Source of the DNA: Leptolyngbya ohadii IS1
GTDB lineage: Bacteria; Cyanobacteriota; Cyanobacteriia; Elainellales; Elainellaceae
Reading direction: 5' to 3'
Length of the DNA stretch: 64,000 nucleotides
Assembly (NCBI RefSeq): GCF_002215035.1
Contig: NZ_NKFP01000004.1
Coordinates: forward strand, 373,726 to 437,725
Positions 9,113 through 17,924 of the stretch are shown here, piece by piece; within the stretch, counting starts at the first letter, position 1, and each line of letters begins with the position of its first letter. The notes under the pieces are model-generated. The model searched no databases. It saw nothing but the letters and a program-made list of their open reading frames with translations, and had not been told where the DNA came from. The position numbers were made by a program, and so were the translations under genes.

Positions 9113-9436
9113 ATGCGCCGTATTCCCCCGAACCGCATTCAGCCCAAGATCAGCACCTTGCCCCGCCAGCGATCGGAAGCCGCCGCTTTTCTGGATATTT
9201 ATAAGCTCGTGATCGAAAAGAAGCGACTCCAGCAGGAACTCGAAAACATGGAACAGCGCCGGGAACAGATTGTGAAACGGCTGGCTGCCCTGGATATTCA
9301 GGTGACAGATCTGGAAAGTAGCGCCCATCAGATTCGCGAACAGGGCGATCGTATCCCCGCAGAATCTCCGAAGCCAAAAGCCAACCCCTTTCCGCAGCCA
9401 ACGGAGAGCTTTGAGACGTTTTTCCTAGAGTATTAG
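9113..9436 (+). CDS. Coiled-coil protein, GvpV-like
   Basis: The 107-residue protein opens with RRIPPNRIQPKISTLPRQRSEAAAFLDIYKL and continues as a coiled coil (about residues 28-75, rich in Glu, Gln and Arg heptads), ending in a Pro-rich tail. The PKISTLPRQR..AAFLDIYKL..EKKRLQQEL pattern resembles GvpV, an accessory protein of cyanobacterial gas-vesicle clusters, and related stand-alone proteins. No gvpA or other gas-vesicle gene is in the window, so a role in gas vesicles is not implied. A near-palindrome lies 33 bp downstream. Confidence 0.6.
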   Translation: MRRIPPNRIQPKISTLPRQRSEAAAFLDIYKLVIEKKRLQQELENMEQRREQIVKRLAALDIQVTDLESSAHQIREQGDRIPAESPKPKANPFPQPTESFETFFLEY

Positions 9437-9469
9437 GGCGCGTAGTGTGCAATCATTAGCAGGGGTTAT

Positions 9470-9496
9470 ATCTTTAGGTATAAATACCGTAAAGAT
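9470..9496. promoter_or_regulatory. Near-perfect 27-bp inverted repeat
   Basis: ATCTTTA-GGTAT-AA-ATACC-G-TAAAGAT forms two nested perfect arms with a single unpaired base. It has no T-run, so it reads as an operator or a cruciform element rather than a terminator. It lies between the GvpV-like gene and the leader of DUF1802. Confidence 0.6.
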
Positions 9497-9635
9497 TTAT
9501 GACGAAACTTTGGTGTACTTTGTTACGATGTTTACTGGAAACGGGCAGCTTAGTTATGTAGTTGCTCTTACCCCCTGCCGATTGGGAACGCGCAGAATTG
9601 GGGTTTCTTCCAACTGAGAAAACGACATTTATTCT

Positions 9636-9664
9636 AGACTGGCAAGGGAAAGCCAGTCTTTTTT
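9636..9664 (+). terminator. Rho-independent terminator in the DUF1802 leader
   Basis: Eight-base-pair stem AGACTGGC / GCCAGTCT with loop aagggaaa, followed directly by TTTTTT. It lies only 24 bp before the DUF1802 ATG and 200 bp after the previous stop codon. It could end a short RNA starting after 9500, or attenuate DUF1802. Confidence 0.8.
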
Positions 9665-9687
9665 ACATTTATTGGCATCCATCCGCC

Positions 9688-10308
9688 ATGATTTCCCCGC
9701 CTGCGCTCACTGCTGCCCTCAAAGAATGGGCGGTTGCCGTCGATGCCCTTGCTGCCGGAGAAATGCTCGTCCTGCTGCGGAAAGGCGGCATTCGCGAACC
9801 CAGCGGCAAATTTACGATCGCGGAAACTCCCTTCTGGCTCTACCCCACCTACGAGCATCAAAAACCCCATTTGCTGAAAGCGGATTATGCGAGTCGAGTC
9901 GCACCCGTCCCCTCTGGCTGGCATCCTGAAGCGGTAAAAATTCCCGCCTGGGCAGAGATCACCGATCGGTTTGAAGTTAGCGATGGCGCGATCGTGCAAG
10001 CCCTGCTGCCCTTCCACATCTGGAACGCGGAATTTGTGACGGAACGACTGAAGTGGAAGCCCAAACTGCCGCTCTCGGTGCTGTTGCTGCGGGTGTATCG
10101 GTTGCCAGAGGCGATCGAAATTCCCTTTCAGCCAGAGTATGGAGGCTGTAAGTCCTGGATTAGCCTGTCAGACAGCTTCCCATCGGAGAATGCCCGTCCG
10201 GTGCTTTCGGAGGCGGATTATCAGCAGAAGGTTGAGCAGATTAAGGCGATCGTAGAGCCTGCTATAACGGGAGAAAAGGCATCAGGAGCCGAAAATGTCA
10301 TCCTTTGA
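9688..10308 (+). CDS. DUF1802 family protein
   Basis: ATG 9688 gives 206 residues beginning MISPPALTAALKEWAVAVDAL. The earlier TTG at 9562 would read through a terminator hairpin and is rejected. Family hallmarks are ALKEWAVAVDAL, LLRKGGIREPSGKF and FWLYPTYEHQKPHLLK. Function is unknown; the family is widespread in cyanobacteria. The small ORF starting at 10295 overlaps its last codons by 14 bp, and the CbbX-type ATPase follows on the same strand. Confidence 0.85.
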   Translation: MISPPALTAALKEWAVAVDALAAGEMLVLLRKGGIREPSGKFTIAETPFWLYPTYEHQKPHLLKADYASRVAPVPSGWHPEAVKIPAWAEITDRFEVSDGAIVQALLPFHIWNAEFVTERLKWKPKLPLSVLLLRVYRLPEAIEIPFQPEYGGCKSWISLSDSFPSENARPVLSEADYQQKVEQIKAIVEPAITGEKASGAENVIL

Positions 10309-10513
10309 GCAGCGCATCTTTAGCCGAAGTTCCTTTCTGCCAAACGAAATTGTCGAACTGCGTCAGGCTTGCTTTACGCCAGCGCAGGTTTTTACTCCCG
10401 GCAAATACATCGCGGGTCACCTGCCAGACATCGCTTTTGAACTGGGATTGGTCGATCATCTGCCGCCTGTGAAAGGCAAAAATGCGGAAATCAAACCGCC
10501 AGAGGGAAAATAG
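10295..10513 (+). CDS. Small hypothetical protein
   Basis: A 72-residue ORF overlapping the end of the DUF1802 gene by 14 bp, which suggests translational coupling. I do not recognise it. It is polar, with no membrane segment; the stretch SSFLPNEIVELRQACF could form a helix. Its stop codon is the first triplet of a 16-bp tandem array. Coding status is uncertain. Confidence 0.35.
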   Translation: MSSFEQRIFSRSSFLPNEIVELRQACFTPAQVFTPGKYIAGHLPDIAFELGLVDHLPPVKGKNAEIKPPEGK

Positions 10514-10574
10514 GATCGATCGCGGATAGGTCGATCGCTGATGTAGATTACCTACGATGGGTCGATCGATAGAC
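10511..10574. repeat. 16-bp tandem array, four units
   Basis: Units start at 10511, 10527, 10543 and 10559, exactly 16 bp apart: taggatcgatcgcgga, taggtcgatcgctgat, gtagattacctacgat and gggtcgatcgatagac. The first unit begins with the stop codon of the preceding ORF. The third copy is the most diverged. Confidence 0.65.
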
Positions 10575-10651
10575 GGTCGCAGTGAAATATTTGCGGTAAT
10601 CTCTTTCGCAGTCGGCAAAAGTGGTGCAAGCGTTAAAAACGAGGAGTCTCC

Positions 10652-12094
10652 GTGAATTCTAATCTGGTCAAAAAAGAGGCAAATCTGCTGCACAAAGCCC
10701 TGCTGCCGCTGCTCGCCCTCGATTCCCGTTTCACGGATCTGGTGCTGGTGGACGTTGCCAAAATTATCCAGATTTGCGGACAAAGCAACGGCGAACTCCG
10801 ATCGTCCGAACTGCTCTCCTATCTGGTGCTGTATGCCCTGGTGAAGGAAGATGGCGAGAAGCTCTACGCCGCCTTAAATCTGTGGGAAAAGCCGGACGAT
10901 CGCCTCAAGTATCAGAAAATCACCGTTCAACTTCTGCTCGACCTGACGGCAGGAAAGCCCGCAGACCAACTGATGCTGCCCTCAGTGCTGAACCGCCTGG
11001 ATGAGGAGAAAGGCACAAACTATCTGGACTCCATCACCAACGCGATCTACAAATTTGCTCAGACGATCGTAAAAGCCGACGATCGAATCTCAATGGCAGA
11101 AATGGAGGCACTGTCTAAGGTTTGGCAGATGCTTCACACCTATCAGAAGCTCGATCGCTATCAGGATGGTTTTCCGGCAGAGAATCAGTCTGAGACGATC
11201 GCCCTGAATTCCTCCGATCAAAAACCCGCAGAGGAAGATCCGGTGGAACTCCTGGAGAAGACCCTGGCGGAACTGCAAGATCTGGTCGGTTTGGCAAACA
11301 TCAAAGAAGAAGTCCAAACCCTGACCAATTTCCTAAAAGTCCAGAAAGTCCGGGCAGAAAGAGGACTGGCGCAAACATCAGTTTCGCTGCACTGCGTCTT
11401 CTGCGGTCCACCGGGAACGGGCAAAACTACCGTGGCACGGCTGATGGGCAAAATCTTTCGCGGCTTAGGCTTCCTGACAAAAGGCGAACTGATTGAAACC
11501 GATCGCTCCGGCATGGTGGCAGGCTACGTGGGACAAACGGCAAAGAAGGTGGACGATCTGGTGAACTCGGCGCTGGATGGTGTTCTGTTCATTGATGAGG
11601 CTTATGCCTTAGTGCCATCTGAGTCTGGACGGGATTTCGGACAGGAGGCGATCGACGTACTGCTAAAACGCATGGAGGACTATCGCAGCCGTCTGGTCGT
11701 CATCGTTGCCGGATACACGGACGAAATGACCACCTTTATCGAGTCCAATCCCGGTCTGGAGTCCCGCTTTAACCGCTACTTTTACTTCCAGGACTACCAG
11801 CCGGAGGAACTGCTGGCAATCTACGAAAAGATGGGCGAAAAGAGCCACTTTAAGCTAACCCCCGCCGCCCGCGAAAAGCTGCTCCGCCTGCTGGAAAACC
11901 TCTACGTGAATCGCGATCGCAACTTTGGCAACGGGCGATTAGTTCGCAACCTGTTTGAAAAGACGATCGAACGACAGGCAAACCGTCTCGCCGTGCTGTC
12001 CAACTTCACTGACGAAGTGCTGACAACAATCGAACCCGATGATATTCCTAGTCGGTTTGAGAGTGATCGAATGAGTATTACGCGATCGAGTTAG
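10652..12094 (+). CDS. CbbX/SpoVK-type AAA+ ATPase with TerB-like N-terminus
   Basis: The 480-residue protein has an all-helical N-terminal region (1-165) whose KADDRISMAEMEAL stretch resembles TerB-type domains, then a linker and a CbbX-like AAA+ module (200-470). Walker A is GPPGTGKTT (252-260) and Walker B is VLFIDEAYAL (311-320). The LESRFNRYFYF arginine region follows. CbbX relatives remodel inhibited Rubisco in red-lineage organisms, but this subgroup, with an extra N-terminal domain, has no assigned client. No Rubisco gene is nearby. GTG 10652 is the annotated start. Confidence 0.85.
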   Translation: MNSNLVKKEANLLHKALLPLLALDSRFTDLVLVDVAKIIQICGQSNGELRSSELLSYLVLYALVKEDGEKLYAALNLWEKPDDRLKYQKITVQLLLDLTAGKPADQLMLPSVLNRLDEEKGTNYLDSITNAIYKFAQTIVKADDRISMAEMEALSKVWQMLHTYQKLDRYQDGFPAENQSETIALNSSDQKPAEEDPVELLEKTLAELQDLVGLANIKEEVQTLTNFLKVQKVRAERGLAQTSVSLHCVFCGPPGTGKTTVARLMGKIFRGLGFLTKGELIETDRSGMVAGYVGQTAKKVDDLVNSALDGVLFIDEAYALVPSESGRDFGQEAIDVLLKRMEDYRSRLVVIVAGYTDEMTTFIESNPGLESRFNRYFYFQDYQPEELLAIYEKMGEKSHFKLTPAAREKLLRLLENLYVNRDRNFGNGRLVRNLFEKTIERQANRLAVLSNFTDEVLTTIEPDDIPSRFESDRMSITRSS

Positions 12095-12107
12095 GGATAT
12101 CTAGACC

Positions 12108-13778
12108 CTACCGACTATTCACTCCCCACCAAGCCAGCGCATAGCTCTGCGTTGGATCATTTACCCGATCGCGATAGACCACCCGCAGCTTATAGCGTCC
12201 TGTTGAGGGAATTCGCTGAAACAGATGCTCCACGCTGTCCACGGAACTGATCGACGCGCCGATGCTCTGATTCACGTCCTCATCTTCCGCCCGCATCAGG
12301 TAAATATCTAGATTGTTCAAGCCCCGATCGCGGAACTGTTCTTCCCGATCGAATTCGCCGTTCTGGTTCGCATCGGCGAGCTGCACTAAGCGATTCCAGG
12401 TGAGGGTTGCAGAGATCAAGCTGCCTGCTTGCAAGGGCTGTTCAAAGGTATAGTCGCGATAGTTGGGCGTGGTTGCGAATTCTGCACTGCTCACCGAACT
12501 GTAGTCCCAGCCGATCGCCGGAACGGGCTGCTCGGAAGTCCACTGACCGGGGGCAAACTGTTGCACGGCACGGTAGGCATTCAGATGTCCGGTTCCCATT
12601 TCTGCATCCAGGGAAATTTTGGGATTAGTGTAGGCATCAGAATCGAGCCAGGTGCGGTTGGCGATCGTCAGAAAAGTGCGGCTCATGCCCAGATTGAGTC
12701 CGTCTCCGGTGTCCCGCAGTTTATCAGCGGAATTCATCAGGACGGCTCGCATGACTTCCTGCTGACGGGCTGCCAGATTCCAGCGGGTCTGCTGCTGCGA
12801 ATTCTCCTGTTGATTTTTTTGAATTGCCTGCCGGATCTGCCGATCGCCAAATTCCTGCAACAGAGCAATAGTAGCGGTCACATGGGGGGAGGCAAAGCTG
12901 GTTCCAGTAGCGGGTTCTGCGGGTGTGCCATCGGGAGCGATCGTCTGCACCTCATGACCAGGAGCCACCAGAACCACCGATCGCCTTGCGCCTACATTAC
13001 TCTCTGTTGCCGGATCGCGTCCTACTACAAAGGTTGGCTCACTGCCCAAACTGGAGAATTCCACTTTAGTAAACACACCACCCATCGACATCGAATTGGC
13101 GATCGTCATGCCGTTAAACGTATCGGTGGGAATGGGATAGCCGCCCCGCCCCTGATTGCCCGAAATGACATAGACCACGTTATGCACACGAGCAGACCAA
13201 TCGACGCACTGGGTTAACAGTGCATTGCCATCCAGCACTGGATTTGGACGCGGATCAACCAGCAGCGACTCCCCAAAGCTGAAGTTAATTGCCCGCACAT
13301 CGCCGCCGTTCTGGTTTGCCACCGTTTGCGTCGCCAGACATTCATCCGCCTGTCCGTTTCGCTGCTCATAGCCTGCCGCCGAGGAATACAGCACCGCATT
13401 GGGGGCAACCCCCTGTAGAGCCTTATCGCGGCTAATCATAATGCTGGCAACGCTGGTTGCGTGTTCGTCTACAAGCGAATTTGCTTCCGCTGGTTCATTC
13501 TGGTCAAAGAGTCTTCTCGGTTGCAGCGATCGATTCGTTGCCGCTGCCTTATCTAAGCCAAACTGTGCCGGACGCCCAATTTCCACCTGACCGATCGCAA
13601 TTTTCCGTCCCGTCAGGTTAAAAGGCGATTCGTGCAGCCGCAGGGCATCAATGCCGTTCATGCCGACAGAATTTGCCAATCGTGGATCAAATCGAGCCAG
13701 CACCGGCAATGCCGCCAGCACAATTCCGCATCCCCCAACCACTCCCACCAGCCGACCCGCTACGCCGCAAAACTTCAT
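12108..13778 (-). CDS. Secreted subtilisin-like (S8) serine protease, Asp replaced by Glu
   Basis: The 556-residue protein has a hydrophobic signal-like N-terminus (residues 1-28). His106 sits in VDEHATSVASIM, oxyanion Asn208 in YVISGNQGRGG and Ser294 in GTSFASPHVTA, all of which fit the S8 family. The strand that normally carries the catalytic Asp reads KIAIGQVEIGRP, with Glu66 at that position. The C-terminal 150 residues resemble a beta-rich P-domain-like or PPC-like module (YTFEQPL, LTWNR, NLDIYLM). It is probably periplasmic or secreted. Whether it is active with Glu is untested. Confidence 0.85.
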   Translation of the reverse strand: MKFCGVAGRLVGVVGGCGIVLAALPVLARFDPRLANSVGMNGIDALRLHESPFNLTGRKIAIGQVEIGRPAQFGLDKAAATNRSLQPRRLFDQNEPAEANSLVDEHATSVASIMISRDKALQGVAPNAVLYSSAAGYEQRNGQADECLATQTVANQNGGDVRAINFSFGESLLVDPRPNPVLDGNALLTQCVDWSARVHNVVYVISGNQGRGGYPIPTDTFNGMTIANSMSMGGVFTKVEFSSLGSEPTFVVGRDPATESNVGARRSVVLVAPGHEVQTIAPDGTPAEPATGTSFASPHVTATIALLQEFGDRQIRQAIQKNQQENSQQQTRWNLAARQQEVMRAVLMNSADKLRDTGDGLNLGMSRTFLTIANRTWLDSDAYTNPKISLDAEMGTGHLNAYRAVQQFAPGQWTSEQPVPAIGWDYSSVSSAEFATTPNYRDYTFEQPLQAGSLISATLTWNRLVQLADANQNGEFDREEQFRDRGLNNLDIYLMRAEDEDVNQSIGASISSVDSVEHLFQRIPSTGRYKLRVVYRDRVNDPTQSYALAWWGVNSR

Positions 13779-13952
13779 ACCCTTTCCTATCCACCGATCG
13801 TTTTGCTCTTTCGCTCTATCCTGTTTCGCCCCATCATGTAATGAAGCTGTGATGAATTTATGTCCCCAAAGCCGGATAAAAATACCAGGACAGGGAACAC
13901 GCTTTGTTAAACTGAGTACAAAACCGGACGCAGGAGAGATTCAAACCAAGCC

Positions 13953-14657
13953 ATGACCCAAACCGCACCCCGCCAAACCGTTATTGCTCCCTCTATCTTA
14001 TCCGCAGATTTTAGTAAGCTCGGCGAAGAAATTCAGGCAGTCGATCGTGCTGGCGCAGACTGGATTCACGTCGATGTAATGGACGGTCGCTTCGTTCCGA
14101 ATATTACGATCGGTCCCCTGATCGTGGATGCGATTCGCCCCTACACCCAGAAGCCGCTGGACGTTCACCTGATGATCGTTGAGCCGGAAAAATATGTGGC
14201 AGACTTCGCTAAAGCTGGCGCAGATATTATCTCTGTCCATGCTGAGCACAATGCTTCCCCCCACCTGCACCGCACCCTGGGACAAATCCGCGAACTGGGC
14301 AAGCAGGCTGGCGTGGTACTGAATCCGGCAACGCCGCTCGAACTGATCGAATACGTGCTGCCGATCTGCGATCTGGTGCTGATCATGAGCGTGAACCCCG
14401 GTTTTGGCGGACAGAGCTTTATCCCCGACGTGCTGCCCAAGATCCGCAAGCTGCGCCAAATGTGCGATGAGCGGGGTCTCAATCCCTGGATCGAAGTGGA
14501 TGGCGGTCTGAAGGCAAACAACACCTGGCAAGTCCTGGAAGCGGGAGCCAATGCGATCGTCGCAGGTTCTGCGGTTTTCAATGCGGATGATTATGCGAAG
14601 GCGATCGAGGGAATTCGCAACAGCAAGCGTCCTCAAGCGGAACTGGTGACGGCATAG
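13953..14657 (+). CDS. rpe: Ribulose-phosphate 3-epimerase
   Basis: The 234-residue TIM barrel interconverts ribulose 5-phosphate and xylulose 5-phosphate in the Calvin cycle and pentose phosphate pathway. Signatures are APSILSADF, the metal-binding [25 protein letters not shown] and the general acid region WIEVDGG. Length and motifs are those of an intact cyanobacterial enzyme. The gene is monocistronic by spacing and cytoplasmic. Confidence 0.97.
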   Translation: MTQTAPRQTVIAPSILSADFSKLGEEIQAVDRAGADWIHVDVMDGRFVPNITIGPLIVDAIRPYTQKPLDVHLMIVEPEKYVADFAKAGADIISVHAEHNASPHLHRTLGQIRELGKQAGVVLNPATPLELIEYVLPICDLVLIMSVNPGFGGQSFIPDVLPKIRKLRQMCDERGLNPWIEVDGGLKANNTWQVLEAGANAIVAGSAVFNADDYAKAIEGIRNSKRPQAELVTA

Positions 14658-14789
14658 GATCAGCGCATTCTGGCTGAGTTGAATGAATAGGATTTGGGGG
14701 GTATGGGAAACTGTGCCCTCTTTTTGCGTTCGGGTACGGAGATGTAGGGCGATCGGGTTGAAAACTATCCTATCTAGCCATCTAATCTA

Positions 14790-14830
14790 CAAAGTTTCAA
14801 AGTCCCCCAGACTTGGGGGATTTAGGGGGC
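14790..14830. repeat. Dispersed palindromic element (CCCCC/GGGGG type), copy 1
   Basis: tttcaaagtcccccagac and its near-mirror ttgggggatttagggggc form a hairpin. Related copies are at 23089-23127, 31334-31360, 62331-62395 and 62436-62471. These resemble MITE-like palindromes common in cyanobacterial spacers. Confidence 0.75.
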
Positions 14831-14871
14831 GGCAAGGACTGTAACTCCCACCGACTAATCTAATTCTCCAA

Positions 14872-15156
14872 CTACGACTCCACCTTCACCCCACGCCAGA
14901 AAGCCACATAGCCCTCGATATTCTTCGCGGCATCCTTCGCTTGGGGATAATACCAGGCAGCATCCTTGTTCTGCTGTCCTTCTACCTCGATCGTGTAATA
15001 GCTGGCAATGCCCTTCCAGGGACAGGTGGTATGGGTGTCACTGGGCTTAAAGTATTCCGACTTGATCGAATCGGGCGGAAAGTAAATATTGCCTTCCACC
15101 TTCTCGAAGCGATCGCTTTCCGCTAAAACTGCACCGTTCCAGATTGCCTTCGGCAT
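14872..15156 (-). CDS. DUF427 domain protein
   Basis: The 94-residue single-domain protein matches DUF427 throughout: MPKAIWNGAVLAESD, VEGNIYFPPDSI, HTTCPWKGIASYYTI, AAWYYPQAKDAAKNIEGYVAFW. The fold is a small beta-rich barrel of unknown biochemical function. It is complete and stands alone. Confidence 0.92.
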   Translation of the reverse strand: MPKAIWNGAVLAESDRFEKVEGNIYFPPDSIKSEYFKPSDTHTTCPWKGIASYYTIEVEGQQNKDAAWYYPQAKDAAKNIEGYVAFWRGVKVES

Positions 15157-15355
15157 GATTTAGGCTCCTTAATTCCCTTGTATTCTGGGTTTCTTTCCCT
15201 ATTGTGCCAACTCTATTGCTTTGTTCCCCAATTTCTATTCCACAATTTCAATAGGCATTGTGTCGGTGTACGGCTGAGATTCTGGCTACATTTTCCGCCG
15301 ATTATAGGAGACTAAAGAGAAGCTAGGGAAAGGATGTTCCAGGAGGGCGAAAACG

Positions 15356-17320
15356 ATGACGGCTGCCGCAGCAAAACCCACAGTCACAGCTACAACCCAA
15401 CCCACGTTTCAGGATCGCTTCGACTACAGCAAAATTTCTGCCGTGCCGGAAATCTGGGGAATTCTCACTCAGTCGCCGCAGATCGCCCAGACGATCGCCC
15501 TCAGTGACCCCCATGGTAAACCGGCGATCGAGCTAACCTACGGAGAACTGTATCAGCAGATTCGGTGGTTTGCGGCAGGGCTACAGTCTTTGGGCATCCA
15601 GGCTGGCGATCACATTGCACTTTTCTCCGATAACAGCCCCCGCTGGTTTATTGCAGATCAGGGAATGATGACGGCAGGCGTGGTGGATGCAGTGCGAGGC
15701 TCCCAAGCCGATCGCGAGGAATTACTCTTCATCCTGGAACACAGCGACAGTGTTGCCTTAGTTGTGCAGGACAAGGAGACGCTGAATAAAATTGCTGGCG
15801 GGTTAGCAGGTTTGCCGCTGCGCTTCGTGATTACGCTGTCCAATGAGACTCCTGCCCTGGAGGGTCTGCGGGTGATTCCCTTCAGCGACGTGATCGAAAT
15901 GGGCACATCCCATCCGCTTCAGCCCGTTTCCCTCAGTCCCGACATGACCGCCACACTGATGTACACCTCCGGTACGTCCGGTCAGCCGAAAGGCGTGATG
16001 CTCAGTCACCGGAATCTGCTGTCCCAAATTGCAGGGGCATATCAGGTGGCACAGCCCCAGCCAGGAGAGCGAGTTTTGAGCATCCTCCCGATCTGGCACT
16101 GCTACGAGCGCACCTTTGAATATTACGTGCTGTCCCACGGCGTTACCCAAACCTACACCAGCATCCGCACCGTTAAGAAAGACCTGAAGGATGTAAAGCC
16201 CCACTACATGGTTGGTGTGCCGCGTTTGTGGGAGTCTATCTATGAGGGGGTGCAAAAGCAGTTCCGTGAACAGCCTGCCAAGAAGCAAAAGCTGGTGAAG
16301 TTCTTTCTGGAAAACAGCGATCGCTATATTCGTGCCAAGCGAACGATACAGGGATTAGCTCTGGACAATCTCAACCCCTCTGCCGCAGAAAAGCTGAAAG
16401 CCTCCCTGCAAATGCCTTTCCTCTGGGCAATTCACAAGGCAGGCGATCGTCTCGTCTACAGTAAAATTCGGGAAGCGACCGGAGGTCACGTTAACTTCCT
16501 GGTTAGCGGCGGTGGCTCGATCGCCGAACACCTGGAGGACTTCTACGAAATCATCGGCGTGACAATTCTGGGCGGCTACGGACTGACGGAAACCTCCCCC
16601 ATTACCCATGTACGTCGTCCCTGGCGCAACATCCGAGGCGCAGATGGTCAGCCCCTTCCCCACACTGAAACCCGTATTGTCGATCCAGAAACTCGCCATA
16701 ATTTGCCAATCGGTCAACAGGGCTTAGTCTTGATTCGCGGCAACCAGGTGATGCAGGGCTACTACAAAAATCCTACCGCCACCGCAAAGGCGATCGACCC
16801 CGAAGGCTGGTTTGACACGGGCGATCTGGGCGTGATTACTGAATTTGACGATCTGATTATCACCGGACGCGCCAAAGATACGATCGTCCTCACCAACGGC
16901 GAAAACATTGAACCTCAGCCGATCGAGGATGTTTGCATTCGCAGTCCCTATGTGGATCAGATCATGCTGGTGGGACAGGATCAAAAAGTGCTGGGTGCGC
17001 TGATTGTACCTAACCTGGATGCCCTCAAACTCTGGGCAACTCAGCAAAACCTTTCGCTCAAAATCCCCGGCGAACCACCTTCCGGCACAGGCGAACCAAC
17101 CGATCTTGACAGTAAGCCAGTCCAGGAACTCTTCCGGCAGGAACTCAACCGCGAAATCAAAAACCGCCCCGGCTATCGGGCAGACGATCGCATTGGACCC
17201 TTCCGCCTGCTGCTCGAACCCTTTACGATCGAAAACGGAATGCTGACCCAGACGCTCAAAGTGAAGCGCAACGTGGTGATGGAACACTACCGTAAGACGA
17301 TCGACGAGATGTTTGTCTAA
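15356..17320 (+). CDS. AMP-dependent long-chain acyl-ACP/acyl-CoA synthetase
   Basis: The 654-residue adenylate-forming enzyme carries the P-loop-like LMYTSGTSGQPKG, the GGYGLTETSP motif, GWFDTGDLG and the IVLTNGENIEPQPIED C-terminal hinge. In cyanobacteria this gene (Slr1609 type) encodes the acyl-ACP synthetase that recycles free fatty acids released from membrane lipids. The ACP preference is inferred from phylum, not from sequence. An ATG at 15356 follows AGGAGGGCG closely. It is membrane-associated in known cases. Confidence 0.92.
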   Translation: MTAAAAKPTVTATTQPTFQDRFDYSKISAVPEIWGILTQSPQIAQTIALSDPHGKPAIELTYGELYQQIRWFAAGLQSLGIQAGDHIALFSDNSPRWFIADQGMMTAGVVDAVRGSQADREELLFILEHSDSVALVVQDKETLNKIAGGLAGLPLRFVITLSNETPALEGLRVIPFSDVIEMGTSHPLQPVSLSPDMTATLMYTSGTSGQPKGVMLSHRNLLSQIAGAYQVAQPQPGERVLSILPIWHCYERTFEYYVLSHGVTQTYTSIRTVKKDLKDVKPHYMVGVPRLWESIYEGVQKQFREQPAKKQKLVKFFLENSDRYIRAKRTIQGLALDNLNPSAAEKLKASLQMPFLWAIHKAGDRLVYSKIREATGGHVNFLVSGGGSIAEHLEDFYEIIGVTILGGYGLTETSPITHVRRPWRNIRGADGQPLPHTETRIVDPETRHNLPIGQQGLVLIRGNQVMQGYYKNPTATAKAIDPEGWFDTGDLGVITEFDDLIITGRAKDTIVLTNGENIEPQPIEDVCIRSPYVDQIMLVGQDQKVLGALIVPNLDALKLWATQQNLSLKIPGEPPSGTGEPTDLDSKPVQELFRQELNREIKNRPGYRADDRIGPFRLLLEPFTIENGMLTQTLKVKRNVVMEHYRKTIDEMFV

Positions 17321-17471
17321 TCGAACCCGTTTGCCTGAAATTTTCAATAAGCGTCCATTCTCATACAAAATAGACAATGGGCTGTCGTCAATGGGATTCA
17401 ACGGAATGCCTGATGACGCGATTGCCTACGTGTAGAAGATTATGAAAAACCTACTCTCCTAGCCTCCGTTC

Positions 17472-17921
17472 ATGGAAATCTCCAAACCCCATTTGCTGCT
17501 AAAGCGCGTCGTTAACGTGAAGGTCGTCGTGACTCCCCGCTGGAAGGAAGAAACCCAACAGCAATTGCAAGCCCAGATCAATCAAGTTGATGGGCAGCTT
17601 CAGCAATTGGAGATCGATGGGCAGCGGACGATCGGCGAAATTCAGCGACAAAGCACCAACGCTTCTGATCCGGTTGTGGTTCAGCAGGTGAATAACGTGC
17701 AGGTGCAAATTAACCAGCGGCGCAGCGAACTGCTCGCCAAGAAAAACCAAATTTTGCAGCAGCTTCAGCAGGTGCAGTTGCTCGATCTAGATCAGGAAGT
17801 CAGTACCGGACAAGTCGAAGGCTTTTTCCGCGTCGAGACGGGCGATAACCTGCTCCGCAAAATGCAGGTCGAACTGCTGCTGCGCGACGGCGTTGTTGAG
17901 GAAATTCGCGGAGACGTATAA
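17472..17921 (+). CDS. YlqD family protein
   Basis: This 149-residue protein has an N-terminal beta segment (ISKPHLLLKRVVNVKVVVTPRW), a central Gln-rich coiled coil (about 28-100) and a C-terminal beta segment (GFFRVETGDNLL..VELLLRDGVVEEIRG). That arrangement is YlqD. Function is unknown. It ends 3 bp before the pdhC ATG, so the two are almost certainly cotranscribed. Confidence 0.9.
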   Translation: MEISKPHLLLKRVVNVKVVVTPRWKEETQQQLQAQINQVDGQLQQLEIDGQRTIGEIQRQSTNASDPVVVQQVNNVQVQINQRRSELLAKKNQILQQLQQVQLLDLDQEVSTGQVEGFFRVETGDNLLRKMQVELLLRDGVVEEIRGDV

Positions 17922-17924
17922 GCC

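Noticed and set aside
12429-13217. 262-residue plus-strand ORF
   Set aside because: Antisense to the subtilase gene, whose motifs are well supported.
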